A stretch of 64,000 nt of DNA, taken from NCBI RefSeq assembly GCF_001905345.1, contig NZ_LFBV01000004.1:62001-126000 (forward strand). The letters run 5' to 3'. The DNA comes from Streptomyces uncialis. Lineage in GTDB: Bacteria; Actinomycetota; Actinomycetes; Streptomycetales; Streptomycetaceae. The notes beneath the pieces are model-generated. The model was given only the letters and a program-made list of their open reading frames with translations, had not been told where the DNA came from and made no database searches. Position 1 is the stretch's first letter. Every line of letters starts with the position of its first letter. This document shows, piece after piece, positions 16,016-23,820 of the stretch. The translations under genes were made by a program, and so were the position numbers.

Positions 16016-16654
16016 ATGGACAGTTCGCGCCGACCCGACAGCCCTGCCCCGGCCGGCCCCTCCCGCCGCCGTGGCGCGGTCCTGGAACACGCGATCCTCG
16101 AAGCGGTCCTCGCGCAGCTCGGTAGCGTCGGATGGAGCGCGCTCACCATGGAGGGGATCGCCGCCGAGGCCCACACGGGCAAGGCCGCGATCTACCGCCG
16201 CTGGCCGTCCAAGGAGGATCTGGTCGCCGACGCCCTCCGGGTCGCGCTGCCGATGTTCCATGGCGCGCCCGACCTCGGAGGCGTGCGCGACGATCTGCTG
16301 AGTCTCTGCCTTCGAATGCGCGAGGTCATGTACTCACGATCCGGGATGGCCTTGCGTTCTGTGATTCACGAATGCGATGCGGCAGCCGCGGACCGGTTCC
16401 ACTCGGTGATCGACGAAGGTGTGGTCGAGCCCGGCGCGAGGCTGATCAAGGAAGTCATCTCCCGTGGTGTGGAACGTGGAGAGGTCCGACCCGAAGCTCT
16501 GGACGACTACGTCTGCGATGTCATCCCCGCCCTCATGATGTACCGATCCAAGATGTGCGCGAGCGAATGGACGGAGGGTGAACTGACGCGGATGATCGAC
16601 CGGGTCATGGTCCCGCTGCTACGTCCCACGGACGCCTGGCGGCAGCGGAGTTGA
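16016..16654 (+). CDS. TetR/AcrR-family transcriptional regulator
   Basis: 212 aa from the ATG at 16016 (GGAG at 16004-16007). A TTG at 16010 is possible but too close to the binding site. The N-terminal helix-turn-helix spans about residues 25-70 (ILEAVLAQLGSVGWSALTMEGIAAEAHTG, then AAIYRRWPSKEDL), the classic TetR form. The C-terminal domain matches the TetR_C_16 type by eye (AADRFHSVIDEGVVEPGARL). It faces a small membrane-protein gene across two palindromic operators, so it most likely represses both itself and that gene. The ligand is unknown. Confidence 0.92.
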   Translation: MDSSRRPDSPAPAGPSRRRGAVLEHAILEAVLAQLGSVGWSALTMEGIAAEAHTGKAAIYRRWPSKEDLVADALRVALPMFHGAPDLGGVRDDLLSLCLRMREVMYSRSGMALRSVIHECDAAAADRFHSVIDEGVVEPGARLIKEVISRGVERGEVRPEALDDYVCDVIPALMMYRSKMCASEWTEGELTRMIDRVMVPLLRPTDAWRQRS

Positions 16655-16991
16655 GCTATCGGCCCCGATTCGGGGTGCGGTGCCGGCCCTGGGGCGGCAC
16701 CGTCGGTCGCGCGGTTACGCCCCTCGTCTTCACGCGGGCGGGTGGTCATCCGGTCACGCCCCATGCGGCCGTGCCGTCGGGCGGCTGGGGCGCCCACGCT
16801 CCCATGCGTCGGGTGGTCAGGGTGTCCGCAGCACAGCTGGCAGCCTCCGATCAGCCCTGGTGAGGCGTGGTCGGCCCGCGGTCGCGACGTCCGGCGTCGC
16901 TCCGTCCGGTCGCGGAACGGCCATCGGTATCGCGGTTGGCCGGGACCGGTGTGTCGGCGGGTGAACCGGGCGGCGTAGGCTGACAGACGTC
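16655..16991. other. tetR-rnhB intergenic stretch
   Basis: 337 bp with no supported gene. A hairpin at 16678-16702 (arms CGGTGCCG and CGGCACCG, 9-nt loop) could end the tetR transcript. TAGGCT at 16976-16981 lies 10 nt before the rnhB ATG. Confidence 0.55.
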
Positions 16992-17693
16992 ATGGCATAC
17001 GAACCACCCACGCACACCGTCGAGCGCTCACTGCGCGCCACCACGGGAGCGAAGGTCATCGCGGGTGTCGACGAAGTGGGCCGCGGGGCCTGGGCCGGAC
17101 CTGTCACCGTCTGCGCGGCGGTCACCGGACTGCGGCGCCCCCCGGACGGCCTCACGGACTCCAAGCTGATCACCCCCAAGCGGCGCGCCCCGCTCGCCGC
17201 CGAGTTGGAGAGCTGGGTCACCTCCCATGCCCTCGGCCACGCCTCGCACGACGAGATCGACGCCATGGGCATGACGGCCGCGCTGCGGCTGGCGGCCGTA
17301 CGCGCGCTGGAGGCGCTTCCGGTGCGACCCGACGCGGTGATCCTCGACGGCAAGCACGACTACCTGGGCGGGCCTTGGCGTGTGCGTACCGTGATCAAAG
17401 GCGACCGCTCCTGCGTCGCCGTGGCCGCCGCGTCCGTGATCGCCAAGGTGCGCCGCGACAAAATGATGGCCGAACTGGGGGTCGACCATGCAGACTTCGA
17501 CTTCGCGGCCAATGCCGGTTACCCGTCACCGGTGCACCAGGCCGCGCTGGCGGAACGGGGCCCCACCCCGTACCACCGGCTGACGTGGGCGTATCTTGAT
17601 GCGCTGCCCCAGTGGCGGCATCTCAAGAAGGTCCGCAGCTGGGCGGACGAAAGCGTTCCGGAGATCGAGGGGCAGCTCGGCTTCGACTTCTGA
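16992..17693 (+). CDS. rnhB: Ribonuclease HII
   Basis: 233 aa. It cleaves RNA in RNA-DNA hybrids and single ribonucleotides embedded in DNA. The signature AGVDEVGRGAWAGPV gives catalytic Asp27 and Glu28, and a further acidic residue is in AVILDGKHDYL near residue 117. The GYPSPVHQAAL motif near the C-terminus is also typical. The ATG is preceded by TAGGCT 10 nt upstream and no binding site, so a nearly leaderless mRNA is likely. RNase HII removes misincorporated ribonucleotides, a role that goes with the replication and repair genes nearby. Confidence 0.96.
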   Translation: MAYEPPTHTVERSLRATTGAKVIAGVDEVGRGAWAGPVTVCAAVTGLRRPPDGLTDSKLITPKRRAPLAAELESWVTSHALGHASHDEIDAMGMTAALRLAAVRALEALPVRPDAVILDGKHDYLGGPWRVRTVIKGDRSCVAVAAASVIAKVRRDKMMAELGVDHADFDFAANAGYPSPVHQAALAERGPTPYHRLTWAYLDALPQWRHLKKVRSWADESVPEIEGQLGFDF

Positions 17694-17711
17694 TCGTTCT
17701 CGCTCGCACTC

Positions 17712-18431
17712 ATGTGCCACCCGCCGACGCGAGCCGCACCGGCGTTCGTTAGATATCAGTTCATTCCTCTCATTCCCGAGGAGCCTCAGATTCACGAGAG
17801 TGCCCAGGGTCCCCGCGCCACTCCGGCCAGCGGCCGTACCGCGCCGACCCCTCGTCCCGTACCCGGTCCTCGTCCCGTGGCGCCACCCCGCCCCGGCCGT
17901 CCGGGTCCGCTGCGGCCCACGCCACCCGCGCAGCGCACGCCGCGCGAGTCGTCGACCGCCGAGCCGGGGCCGTCCGCCCCGGTCGCGACTGCCGCCGTTC
18001 CCGGGCAGTCGGCCCCCGCACCCGCTTCCCGGGCGTCGGCCACTCCTCAGCTCCAGCTCATCCCGGCCTCGGCCGAGGGTGCGCTGGACGCCGCTGAGGA
18101 AGCCGTCGACCTGCTGCTCGACTCCGGTCGGACCCCGAGTGAGATCCTGGTGATCACCACCGGCGATCCGCACCCCTGGGCCGCGCACGAGTTGTCGTTC
18201 GGTGAGCACGCCTACTGGGCACAGCACGACGCGGGCGAGGATGTCTTCTACGCCGACGCGGCTGCCCTCGACCGGGCCGCGTCCCGGCCGGTCGTGGTCG
18301 CCGCTGTCAATGGCGGTGCCGACTCCGTCGCCGCGACCGCCCTGCCGCTGGCCTTGGCCAAGGCGGGCGCTCTGCTCATCGTCTGCGGTGAGGCCCAGCG
18401 CGTCAACGCGATCCTGGGCGTCGGCGTCTGA
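17712..18431 (+). CDS. Ala/Pro-rich conserved hypothetical protein
   Basis: 239 aa if the ATG at 17712 is used, but that ATG has no ribosome binding site. The protein seems to become meaningful only at IPLIPEEPQIHES (from about 17763), for which no ATG or GTG lies nearby. Residues about 30-110 are a Pro/Arg/Ala-rich linker. The C-terminal 120 residues form an ordered domain with a Rossmann-like rhythm (EILVITTGDPHPWAAHELSFGEHAYWAQHD, then PVVVAAVNGGADSVAATALPLALAKAGALLIVCGEAQRV). It starts 18 bp after rnhB. I do not recognise the family. The 5' end is uncertain. Confidence 0.65.
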   Translation: MCHPPTRAAPAFVRYQFIPLIPEEPQIHESAQGPRATPASGRTAPTPRPVPGPRPVAPPRPGRPGPLRPTPPAQRTPRESSTAEPGPSAPVATAAVPGQSAPAPASRASATPQLQLIPASAEGALDAAEEAVDLLLDSGRTPSEILVITTGDPHPWAAHELSFGEHAYWAQHDAGEDVFYADAAALDRAASRPVVVAAVNGGADSVAATALPLALAKAGALLIVCGEAQRVNAILGVGV

Positions 18432-18484
18432 CCGGTTCCGGTGTCCGCACCCGGGAGTTCGCCGGGTGCGGACACCGGAACCGG
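18432..18484 (+). terminator. 23-bp perfect hairpin
   Basis: Arms 18432-18454 and 18462-18484 pair perfectly around the 7-nt loop GAGTTCG, directly after the preceding stop codon. No T-tract. Its position also allows it to stop transcription coming from the minus-strand gene at 18676. Confidence 0.88.
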
Positions 18485-18675
18485 CTGTACGTGTGTGACT
18501 CCCGGGTTCCGTGCGACGGCGCGGCCGGGCCCGATGTGCTCGTTGATCGGCCGTGGCCGGATATGTGCCTTGCCTCGCGTCCTTCGGGTGCCCGCGCGGT
18601 TCCCTCGGGTCCACGACCTGGTGGGCGGGTGAGGTCGCCGTGCTCGGAGGCCTCACCGCCCTGGTTGTCGCGGTC

Positions 18676-19281
18676 TCAGCGGGCCGCCGCGCGGCGCAGC
18701 AGATCCGAAGCGGCGCCACCGGCTCGTGGCTGAGGCGGAGCGAGATCCGTGACGAAGTCCTGCGACGACGACAGGGAACTCGGGCGACGGCCGCCACGGC
18801 CCTCACCGAGAACCTGCCATCCGTCACGGGTCAGCGTGATGTACGCCCCGCAACGCAATCCATGCAGGGTGCACGCGTCGCGCAGTCCCCACATCCAGGC
18901 ACCGTCCTCCTCGGTCCAGCGGGCGTCTCCGTCCCGGCAGTAGAGCAACACCGCGGTACGGACCGGGGTACGGCGCCGGAGATCGTGCGGGATCACCCGG
19001 CGGAGCTGGGCGAGCAGGGCGTTGCGGAACACCCACCCGTCCGCCGTCGGGGCGCGGCGGGTGAACGACGCGCTGGCGTTGAGCCGTTCATCCGGGTCGA
19101 GGACCGCGACGACCGCGGTGGCGGGTGTCGGACGGTGTCGGGCGTGGAGCCCGCTGACGACCTCGCGCGGATTGCGCAACAGCGGAATCCCGGCCTCTGC
19201 CCATTCGGCGGGTTCGAGCATCCGGGCGAGTTGGTTGGCGGCGTCGGTCGGCATGTTTGCACGCGTCGGGGACGCAGACAT
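18676..19281 (-). CDS. Conserved hypothetical protein, possibly a degenerate RadC/JAB domain
   Basis: 201 aa from the ATG at 19281, chosen for AAGG about 8 nt upstream. Met10 at 19254 lacks a binding site. No family is recognised with certainty. By eye, the middle and C-terminal part follow the order of RadC-type JAB domains: VVAVLDPDERL near residue 54, RNALLAQLRRVIP, then CRDGDARWTEEDGAWMWGLRDACTLHGLRCGAYITL. There the GD, the EED and the following helix parallel the HxHPSGDPxPSxxD segment of RadC, but the metal-binding HxH is absent. It lies downstream of recQ on the same strand. The function is unknown and the RadC link is inference. Confidence 0.65.
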   Translation of the reverse strand: MSASPTRANMPTDAANQLARMLEPAEWAEAGIPLLRNPREVVSGLHARHRPTPATAVVAVLDPDERLNASASFTRRAPTADGWVFRNALLAQLRRVIPHDLRRRTPVRTAVLLYCRDGDARWTEEDGAWMWGLRDACTLHGLRCGAYITLTRDGWQVLGEGRGGRRPSSLSSSQDFVTDLAPPQPRAGGAASDLLRRAAAR

Positions 19282-19633
19282 CGATGCCGCCTTGGACGGA
19301 GCGAATCCGAAGGTCACGGCCCTCCCTTCGGCTACGCGCCCACACACTGGGGGCGGGGTCGGACGTGGGGGAGCGCACCACGGCGAAACCCTCTTGGGTG
19401 ACGGGCGAGCCGCAGGGGAGCAATGCCAATTCTTCCCGTCGTATTGGCTTGCGGCAACGAGCAATTGGGACTGTCGACCCATGTGTTGCCATTCGTCGCT
19501 TATATCCCTGACCCGAAGATCTCGGGGCGACGTGTCCACCCGTTGTTTCCCATGATCGCATCCCACCGTCACCCGTGACGCCGTGCGCCGGGGCAACGCG
19601 CCCCAAAGGCTGCTCGCCCGCCGGGAACGCAGG
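19282..19633. other. recQ to RadC-like gene intergenic stretch
   Basis: 352 bp, less G+C-rich than its surroundings in the centre (about 19420-19560). No supported gene. The less G+C-rich part probably carries the promoter of the minus-strand gene at 19281, but I cannot pick a convincing -35/-10 pair. Confidence 0.45.
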
Positions 19634-21817
19634 TCAGCCCTGCACCGCCAGCACCAGCGGCAGCACCGCCGACGCCCCCGCACGTCTGAGCAGCCGCGCG
19701 GCCACGGCGAGCGTCCAGCCGGTGTCCGTCTGATCGTCCACCAGCAGGACGGGGCCTTCAGCGGCCTTCAACGCCACGGACAGCTCCGGCGACAGGACCA
19801 GAGCGCCGTCGAGGACCCTGAGCCGCTGGGCGCTGTTGCTCCTGGGGACATGCGCGGGTTCGTGTCCCGGGGCGTACTCGATGGTGCCCAGCAGGGGGAG
19901 GCGCCCTACGTCGGCGATACGGGCACCCAGTGAGTGGATCAGACCGGGCTTGGCGCGCGAGGTCATCGTCACCACGCCGACGGGGCGGGGCATCGCGTCG
20001 GGAGCCTTGGAGGCCCAGCCGCCCGGCCCCTTGGCCCAGTCGGCGAGAACCTCCACCACGGCCTGTGCCACATCGTCCGGGATCGGCCCGTCCGGCGCGT
20101 CCGGAGCAAGCATGGGACGGAGCCGGTTGCCCCAGCCGATGTCGGAGAGCCGGCCCAGCGCACGCCCGGTCGAGGCCTGCTCGGTCGCGGGGATGCGGCC
20201 CTTGAGCGTGATCCCCACGGCGGACAGCCCCGTGGGCCACATCCGGCGGGGTTCCACCTCAGCGCCGGGGCGGCGCAGCTCGTCACGCGCGGAGTCGAGC
20301 GAGGAGCCGGAGACCTCCGCGCTGAACCGGCCGCCCGCACAGTTGTCGCACCGGCCACAAGGCGCTGCTTCCTCGTCGTCCAGCTGACGGCGGAGGAACT
20401 CCATGCGGCATCCCGTGGTCCGTACGTACTCCCGCATCGCCTCCTGTTCCGCCGATCGCTGCTTGCTCACCCACGCGTAGCGCTCGCTGTCGTACGCCCA
20501 GGGCTCACCGGTGGAGATCCAGCCGCCCTTCACGCGCCGCACCGCGCCGTCCACGTCCAGGACCTTCAGCATCGTCTCCAAGCGGTTGCGCCGCAGTTCG
20601 ACCAAGGGCTCCAGCGCGGGTAGTGAGAGGGGCCGCCCGGCTGCCGCGAGGACGTCCAGCGTGCGGCGGACCTGGTCCTCGGAGGGGAAGGCCAGCGAGG
20701 CGAAGTACTGCCAGATCGCCTCGTCCTCCTTGCCCGGCAGCAACAGCACCTCCGCGTGCTCGACGCCTCGGCCCGCGCGTCCGACCTGCTGGTAGTAGGC
20801 GATGGGGGAGGCGGGGGAGCCGAGGTGGACCACGAATCCGAGATCCGGTTTGTCGAAGCCCATCCCGAGGGCGGAGGTGGCGACCAGTGCCTTGACGCGG
20901 TTGGCCAGCAGATCGTCCTCCGCCTGCTGACGGTCGGCGTTCTCCGTCTTGCCGGTGTACGGGGCCACGATGTGCCCGCGCTGACGGAGGTAGGCGGTGA
21001 CCTCCTCGGCGGCCGCGACGGTCAGGGTGTAGATGATCCCTGAGCCCGGCAGGTTGTCCAGGTGCTCGGCGAGCCAGGCGAGACGGTGGGCCGCGTCGGG
21101 CAGTTCGAGGACGCTCAGGCTCAGGCTCGACCGGTCCAGCGGGCCTCGGAGCACCAGCGCCCCCTCGCCCTCCTTGGAACCCGGCGCGGACGGGTGCCCG
21201 CCGGTGCCGAGCTGCTCGGCGACGTCCGCGGTCACCCGGGCGTTCGCCGTCGCCGTCGTGGCCAGGACCGGTACGCCGGACGGCAGGTCGGCCAGCATCG
21301 TCCGTAGCCGTCGGTAGTCCGGCCGGAAGTCGTGCCCCCAGTCCGAGATACAGTGCGCCTCGTCGACCACCAGGAGTCCGGTCGCCGCGGCCAGCTCGGG
21401 CAGGACGTTGTCCCGGAAATCGGGGTTGTTCAGCCGCTCGGGGCTCACCAGGAGGACATCGACGGTGCCCGCGCCGATCTCGGCCTGGACGGTCGACCAC
21501 TCCTCCGGGTTCGACGAATTGATCGTGCGGGCGTGGATACCCGCACGTGCCGCGGCCTCCACCTGGTTTCGCATGAGCGCCAGCAGGGGGGAGACGATCA
21601 CCGTCGGGCCGCCGCCGCGTTCCCGCAGCAGCGCGGTCGCGACGAAATACACCGCGGACTTGCCCCAGCCGGTGCGCTGCACCACCAAGGCCCGGCGTCT
21701 GTCGGCGACCAGCGCCTCGATGGCGCGCCACTGGTCCCCACGCAGCCGGGCGGCCGGGTCGCCGACGAGCCGGGAGAGGACGGTGTCCGCCGCTGTACGC
21801 AGGTCTTCGTTGTTCAT
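19634..21817 (-). CDS. recQ: RecQ-family DNA helicase with C-terminal phosphoribosyltransferase-like domain
   Basis: 727 aa from the ATG at 21817. Helicase motifs: Walker A in QRTGWGKSAVYF (about 47-58), DEAH in VVDEAHCISDWGHDFRPDYRRL (about 145-166), and motif VI QQVGRAGRG near residue 345. A RecQ-type zinc-binding region follows, with cysteines in GCRMEF and CGRCDNC. RecQ enzymes unwind 3'-5' and process recombination intermediates. The unusual part is the last 130 residues: IADVGRLPLLGT and the PRPP-loop-like VLLVDDQTDTGWTLAVAARL at about 690-709, as in ComF/type I phosphoribosyltransferases. An HRDC domain is not seen. It is divergent from the DUF4192 gene with two DnaA boxes in between. 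Confidence 0.93.
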   Translation of the reverse strand: MNNEDLRTAADTVLSRLVGDPAARLRGDQWRAIEALVADRRRALVVQRTGWGKSAVYFVATALLRERGGGPTVIVSPLLALMRNQVEAAARAGIHARTINSSNPEEWSTVQAEIGAGTVDVLLVSPERLNNPDFRDNVLPELAAATGLLVVDEAHCISDWGHDFRPDYRRLRTMLADLPSGVPVLATTATANARVTADVAEQLGTGGHPSAPGSKEGEGALVLRGPLDRSSLSLSVLELPDAAHRLAWLAEHLDNLPGSGIIYTLTVAAAEEVTAYLRQRGHIVAPYTGKTENADRQQAEDDLLANRVKALVATSALGMGFDKPDLGFVVHLGSPASPIAYYQQVGRAGRGVEHAEVLLLPGKEDEAIWQYFASLAFPSEDQVRRTLDVLAAAGRPLSLPALEPLVELRRNRLETMLKVLDVDGAVRRVKGGWISTGEPWAYDSERYAWVSKQRSAEQEAMREYVRTTGCRMEFLRRQLDDEEAAPCGRCDNCAGGRFSAEVSGSSLDSARDELRRPGAEVEPRRMWPTGLSAVGITLKGRIPATEQASTGRALGRLSDIGWGNRLRPMLAPDAPDGPIPDDVAQAVVEVLADWAKGPGGWASKAPDAMPRPVGVVTMTSRAKPGLIHSLGARIADVGRLPLLGTIEYAPGHEPAHVPRSNSAQRLRVLDGALVLSPELSVALKAAEGPVLLVDDQTDTGWTLAVAARLLRRAGASAVLPLVLAVQG

Positions 21818-21867
21818 GCCCCCATGCAACCTGATGGGTCCGACATCGCGCGACCACACCTCCCTGA

Positions 21868-21913
21868 CCTGTGGACAAGTAATGTCGTGTCCCTGTCGTG
21901 GGTTATCCACAGG
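21868..21913. promoter_or_regulatory. Inverted pair of DnaA boxes
   Basis: TTGTCCACA is read on the minus strand at 21870-21878, and TTATCCACA on the plus strand at 21903-21911. The first is the Streptomyces consensus DnaA box and the second the classical R1 form. With their flanks, 10 of 11 positions (CCTGTGGACAA against TTATCCACAGG) form an inverted repeat, centres 33 bp apart, in the promoter region between recQ and the DUF4192 gene. Confidence 0.65.
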
Positions 21914-21951
21914 CAGAACCGGAATCTTGAGTTCCGCGAGATGGTCGCCAC

Positions 21952-23598
21952 ATGACGAACCACAACGGAGCAACCGGTCCCGCCGAGCACCAGCCGGACC
22001 CGCACGGACCGACCCCGGTATCCCGCCCGGCGCACGGCGCTCACCCCGGCGGACCCGGTGTCCCTGGCCTCGGTGGCGCGGTCGACCCGATCGACTGCCC
22101 CGAGCCGGACACCCCGATCAAGGTGCGATCCGCCTCGGAGCTGGCGGACGCGCTGCCCTACATCCTCGGTTACCGCCCGGAGGACTGCGTCGTCCTGCTG
22201 GGGCTCCGCCAGCGGGACGGCTACGGACGCTTCGGCGGTCGCGTCCGCCTCGGAATCCCCGCCCGAGCCGAGGACTGGCCGGCCGTGGCACGCCAGCTGG
22301 CGCGGTCCCTGATCATCGGAGGCGAGCACCGCGGGGACAGGTCCGACGCCATCGTCGTCTTCGTCTGCAAGGAGCCGACGGAGGGCGAGACAGGCCGGCG
22401 CGTGCGCGACCGGCTTCAGCTCTTCGTCCAGCTTCTGCGCACCTCGTGCGGTGACTTCGGGGTGCCGGTGGTCGAGGCCCTGTGCATCTCCGACGGTCGC
22501 TTCTGGTCCTACTGCTGCCCGGGTGGATGCTGCCCGCCCGAGGGGACGTCCATGGGACTGCCGGGCTCCTCCGCGCTGGCCGCGGCGGCGACCTACGCCG
22601 GACTTCAGGTACGCGGATCGTTGAAGGAGTTCCAGGCCCGGCTGCGGCCGAAGGACGGCGCCGCCCCCGAGCAGGAAGCCGCGCTCGACGCGGCACGTCG
22701 CACGCTCCGACCGAGGATCGACGACGAGACGAGCCGACCGGCCGTGACCACCGCGACACTCGATCTGGCCCGCCGTGCGATGGTCCGCCTGGCCGACCGG
22801 CCCACGACTCCCGGCCGGATGGACATGGACGACCAGGACGACGCACTGCTCACCCATGACGAGGCGGCGGCGCTCATCGTCGGACTCCAGGACCGCGAGA
22901 CCCGCGACGAGGCCGCGGAGTGGATGGAGGGAACGGACGCGGAGCTCGCCCTCAGGCTCTGGCGGGCGCTGGCCCGTCGCTGCGTCGGCCCGTACGGCGA
23001 TCACGCCGCGGCGCTACTGACCCTCGCGGGCTGGGCCGCCTGGTCGACGGGCGACAGTCTGGAGGCGCGTGAGGCGCTGGCCATGGCACTCGCTGCGGAC
23101 CCCGACTACCTGTTCGCCTGGCTGCTGCACACGGCATGCAACGAAGGGCTCGGTGCCGAGGCGATCCGCGAGTGCATCAGGCGGGGTCGAGCCGAACGCG
23201 AAGCGGCGGCCGAGGAGCGCGCTGCCGCTGCCGCTGCCGGGGCTGGGGCCGAGGATCGCGGGTCGGCTGTTGGCCATGAGCCGACAGACGTGGACGACGA
23301 GGCCACAGGTGCGGACGGCGAGCAGACAGCCGCGGGCCAGGAGCTGACAGCCACGAACCGTGAGCTGACAGCGGTCGAGCGTGAGGCCGAGGCCGCCGAG
23401 GGCATGGGCTCCTCCCGCCCCGTCCTGCCCGCCGTGGGGGCCACCGCCCTGAGGTCGTCGCGGACCGGGGCCGCCCTCCGGCGAGCCAATGCCCGGCAGC
23501 GGGCGGCCGGAGGAGCCCGCGGCCCGCGTCCCAAGGGGCCGTCCACCCGTCCCGGCGGCCGCCCGGCCCGGTCGGGCGGTAGCCGGAGGCAGCGATGA
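21952..23598 (+). CDS. DUF4192 domain-containing protein
   Basis: 548 aa. After about 40 Pro/Gly-rich residues the DUF4192 domain begins with IKVRSASELADALPYILGYRPEDCVVLLGL and runs to about residue 385. It includes CCPGGCCPPEGT, a cysteine cluster suggestive of metal binding, and a TPR-like end (EALAMALAADPDYLFAWLLHTACNEGL). The tail after about 410 is low complexity, first acidic with repeated ELTA elements, then Arg/Gly/Pro-rich, and so could contact nucleic acid. The family is widespread in actinobacteria and its role is unknown. It is divergent from recQ. Confidence 0.85.
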   Translation: MTNHNGATGPAEHQPDPHGPTPVSRPAHGAHPGGPGVPGLGGAVDPIDCPEPDTPIKVRSASELADALPYILGYRPEDCVVLLGLRQRDGYGRFGGRVRLGIPARAEDWPAVARQLARSLIIGGEHRGDRSDAIVVFVCKEPTEGETGRRVRDRLQLFVQLLRTSCGDFGVPVVEALCISDGRFWSYCCPGGCCPPEGTSMGLPGSSALAAAATYAGLQVRGSLKEFQARLRPKDGAAPEQEAALDAARRTLRPRIDDETSRPAVTTATLDLARRAMVRLADRPTTPGRMDMDDQDDALLTHDEAAALIVGLQDRETRDEAAEWMEGTDAELALRLWRALARRCVGPYGDHAAALLTLAGWAAWSTGDSLEAREALAMALAADPDYLFAWLLHTACNEGLGAEAIRECIRRGRAEREAAAEERAAAAAAGAGAEDRGSAVGHEPTDVDDEATGADGEQTAAGQELTATNRELTAVEREAEAAEGMGSSRPVLPAVGATALRSSRTGAALRRANARQRAAGGARGPRPKGPSTRPGGRPARSGGSRRQR

Positions 23599-23803
23599 GG
23601 GCACCAACACTCCGGGCGCGCCTCAAGTGCCTGTGCCGATCATGGCCCGGGTTCGCAGCCCGAACGTGCTCAGGGCCCGGGCGGCACCGGCGCCGGGCGG
23701 TTCGCCGCGCAGGTGGGCGCACCGGGCGGGCGATCCGGGTGGCGCCCCGGCGTGGCCAGGGATTGCGAACGAATCGGTCGGTGGCTCGGCGAGGGAGTGT
23801 TTA

Positions 23804-23818
23804 TCGTCAGGCAGACGA
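23804..23818. promoter_or_regulatory. Inverted repeat, probable NrtR-type operator
   Basis: TCGTC-AGGCA-GACGA lies 2 nt before the start codon of the NUDIX/winged-helix gene and within its likely promoter. NrtR regulators bind 21-bp palindromes with GTC...GAC cores, so autoregulation is plausible. The match to an actual NrtR consensus is from memory. Confidence 0.55.
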
Positions 23819-23820
23819 CT

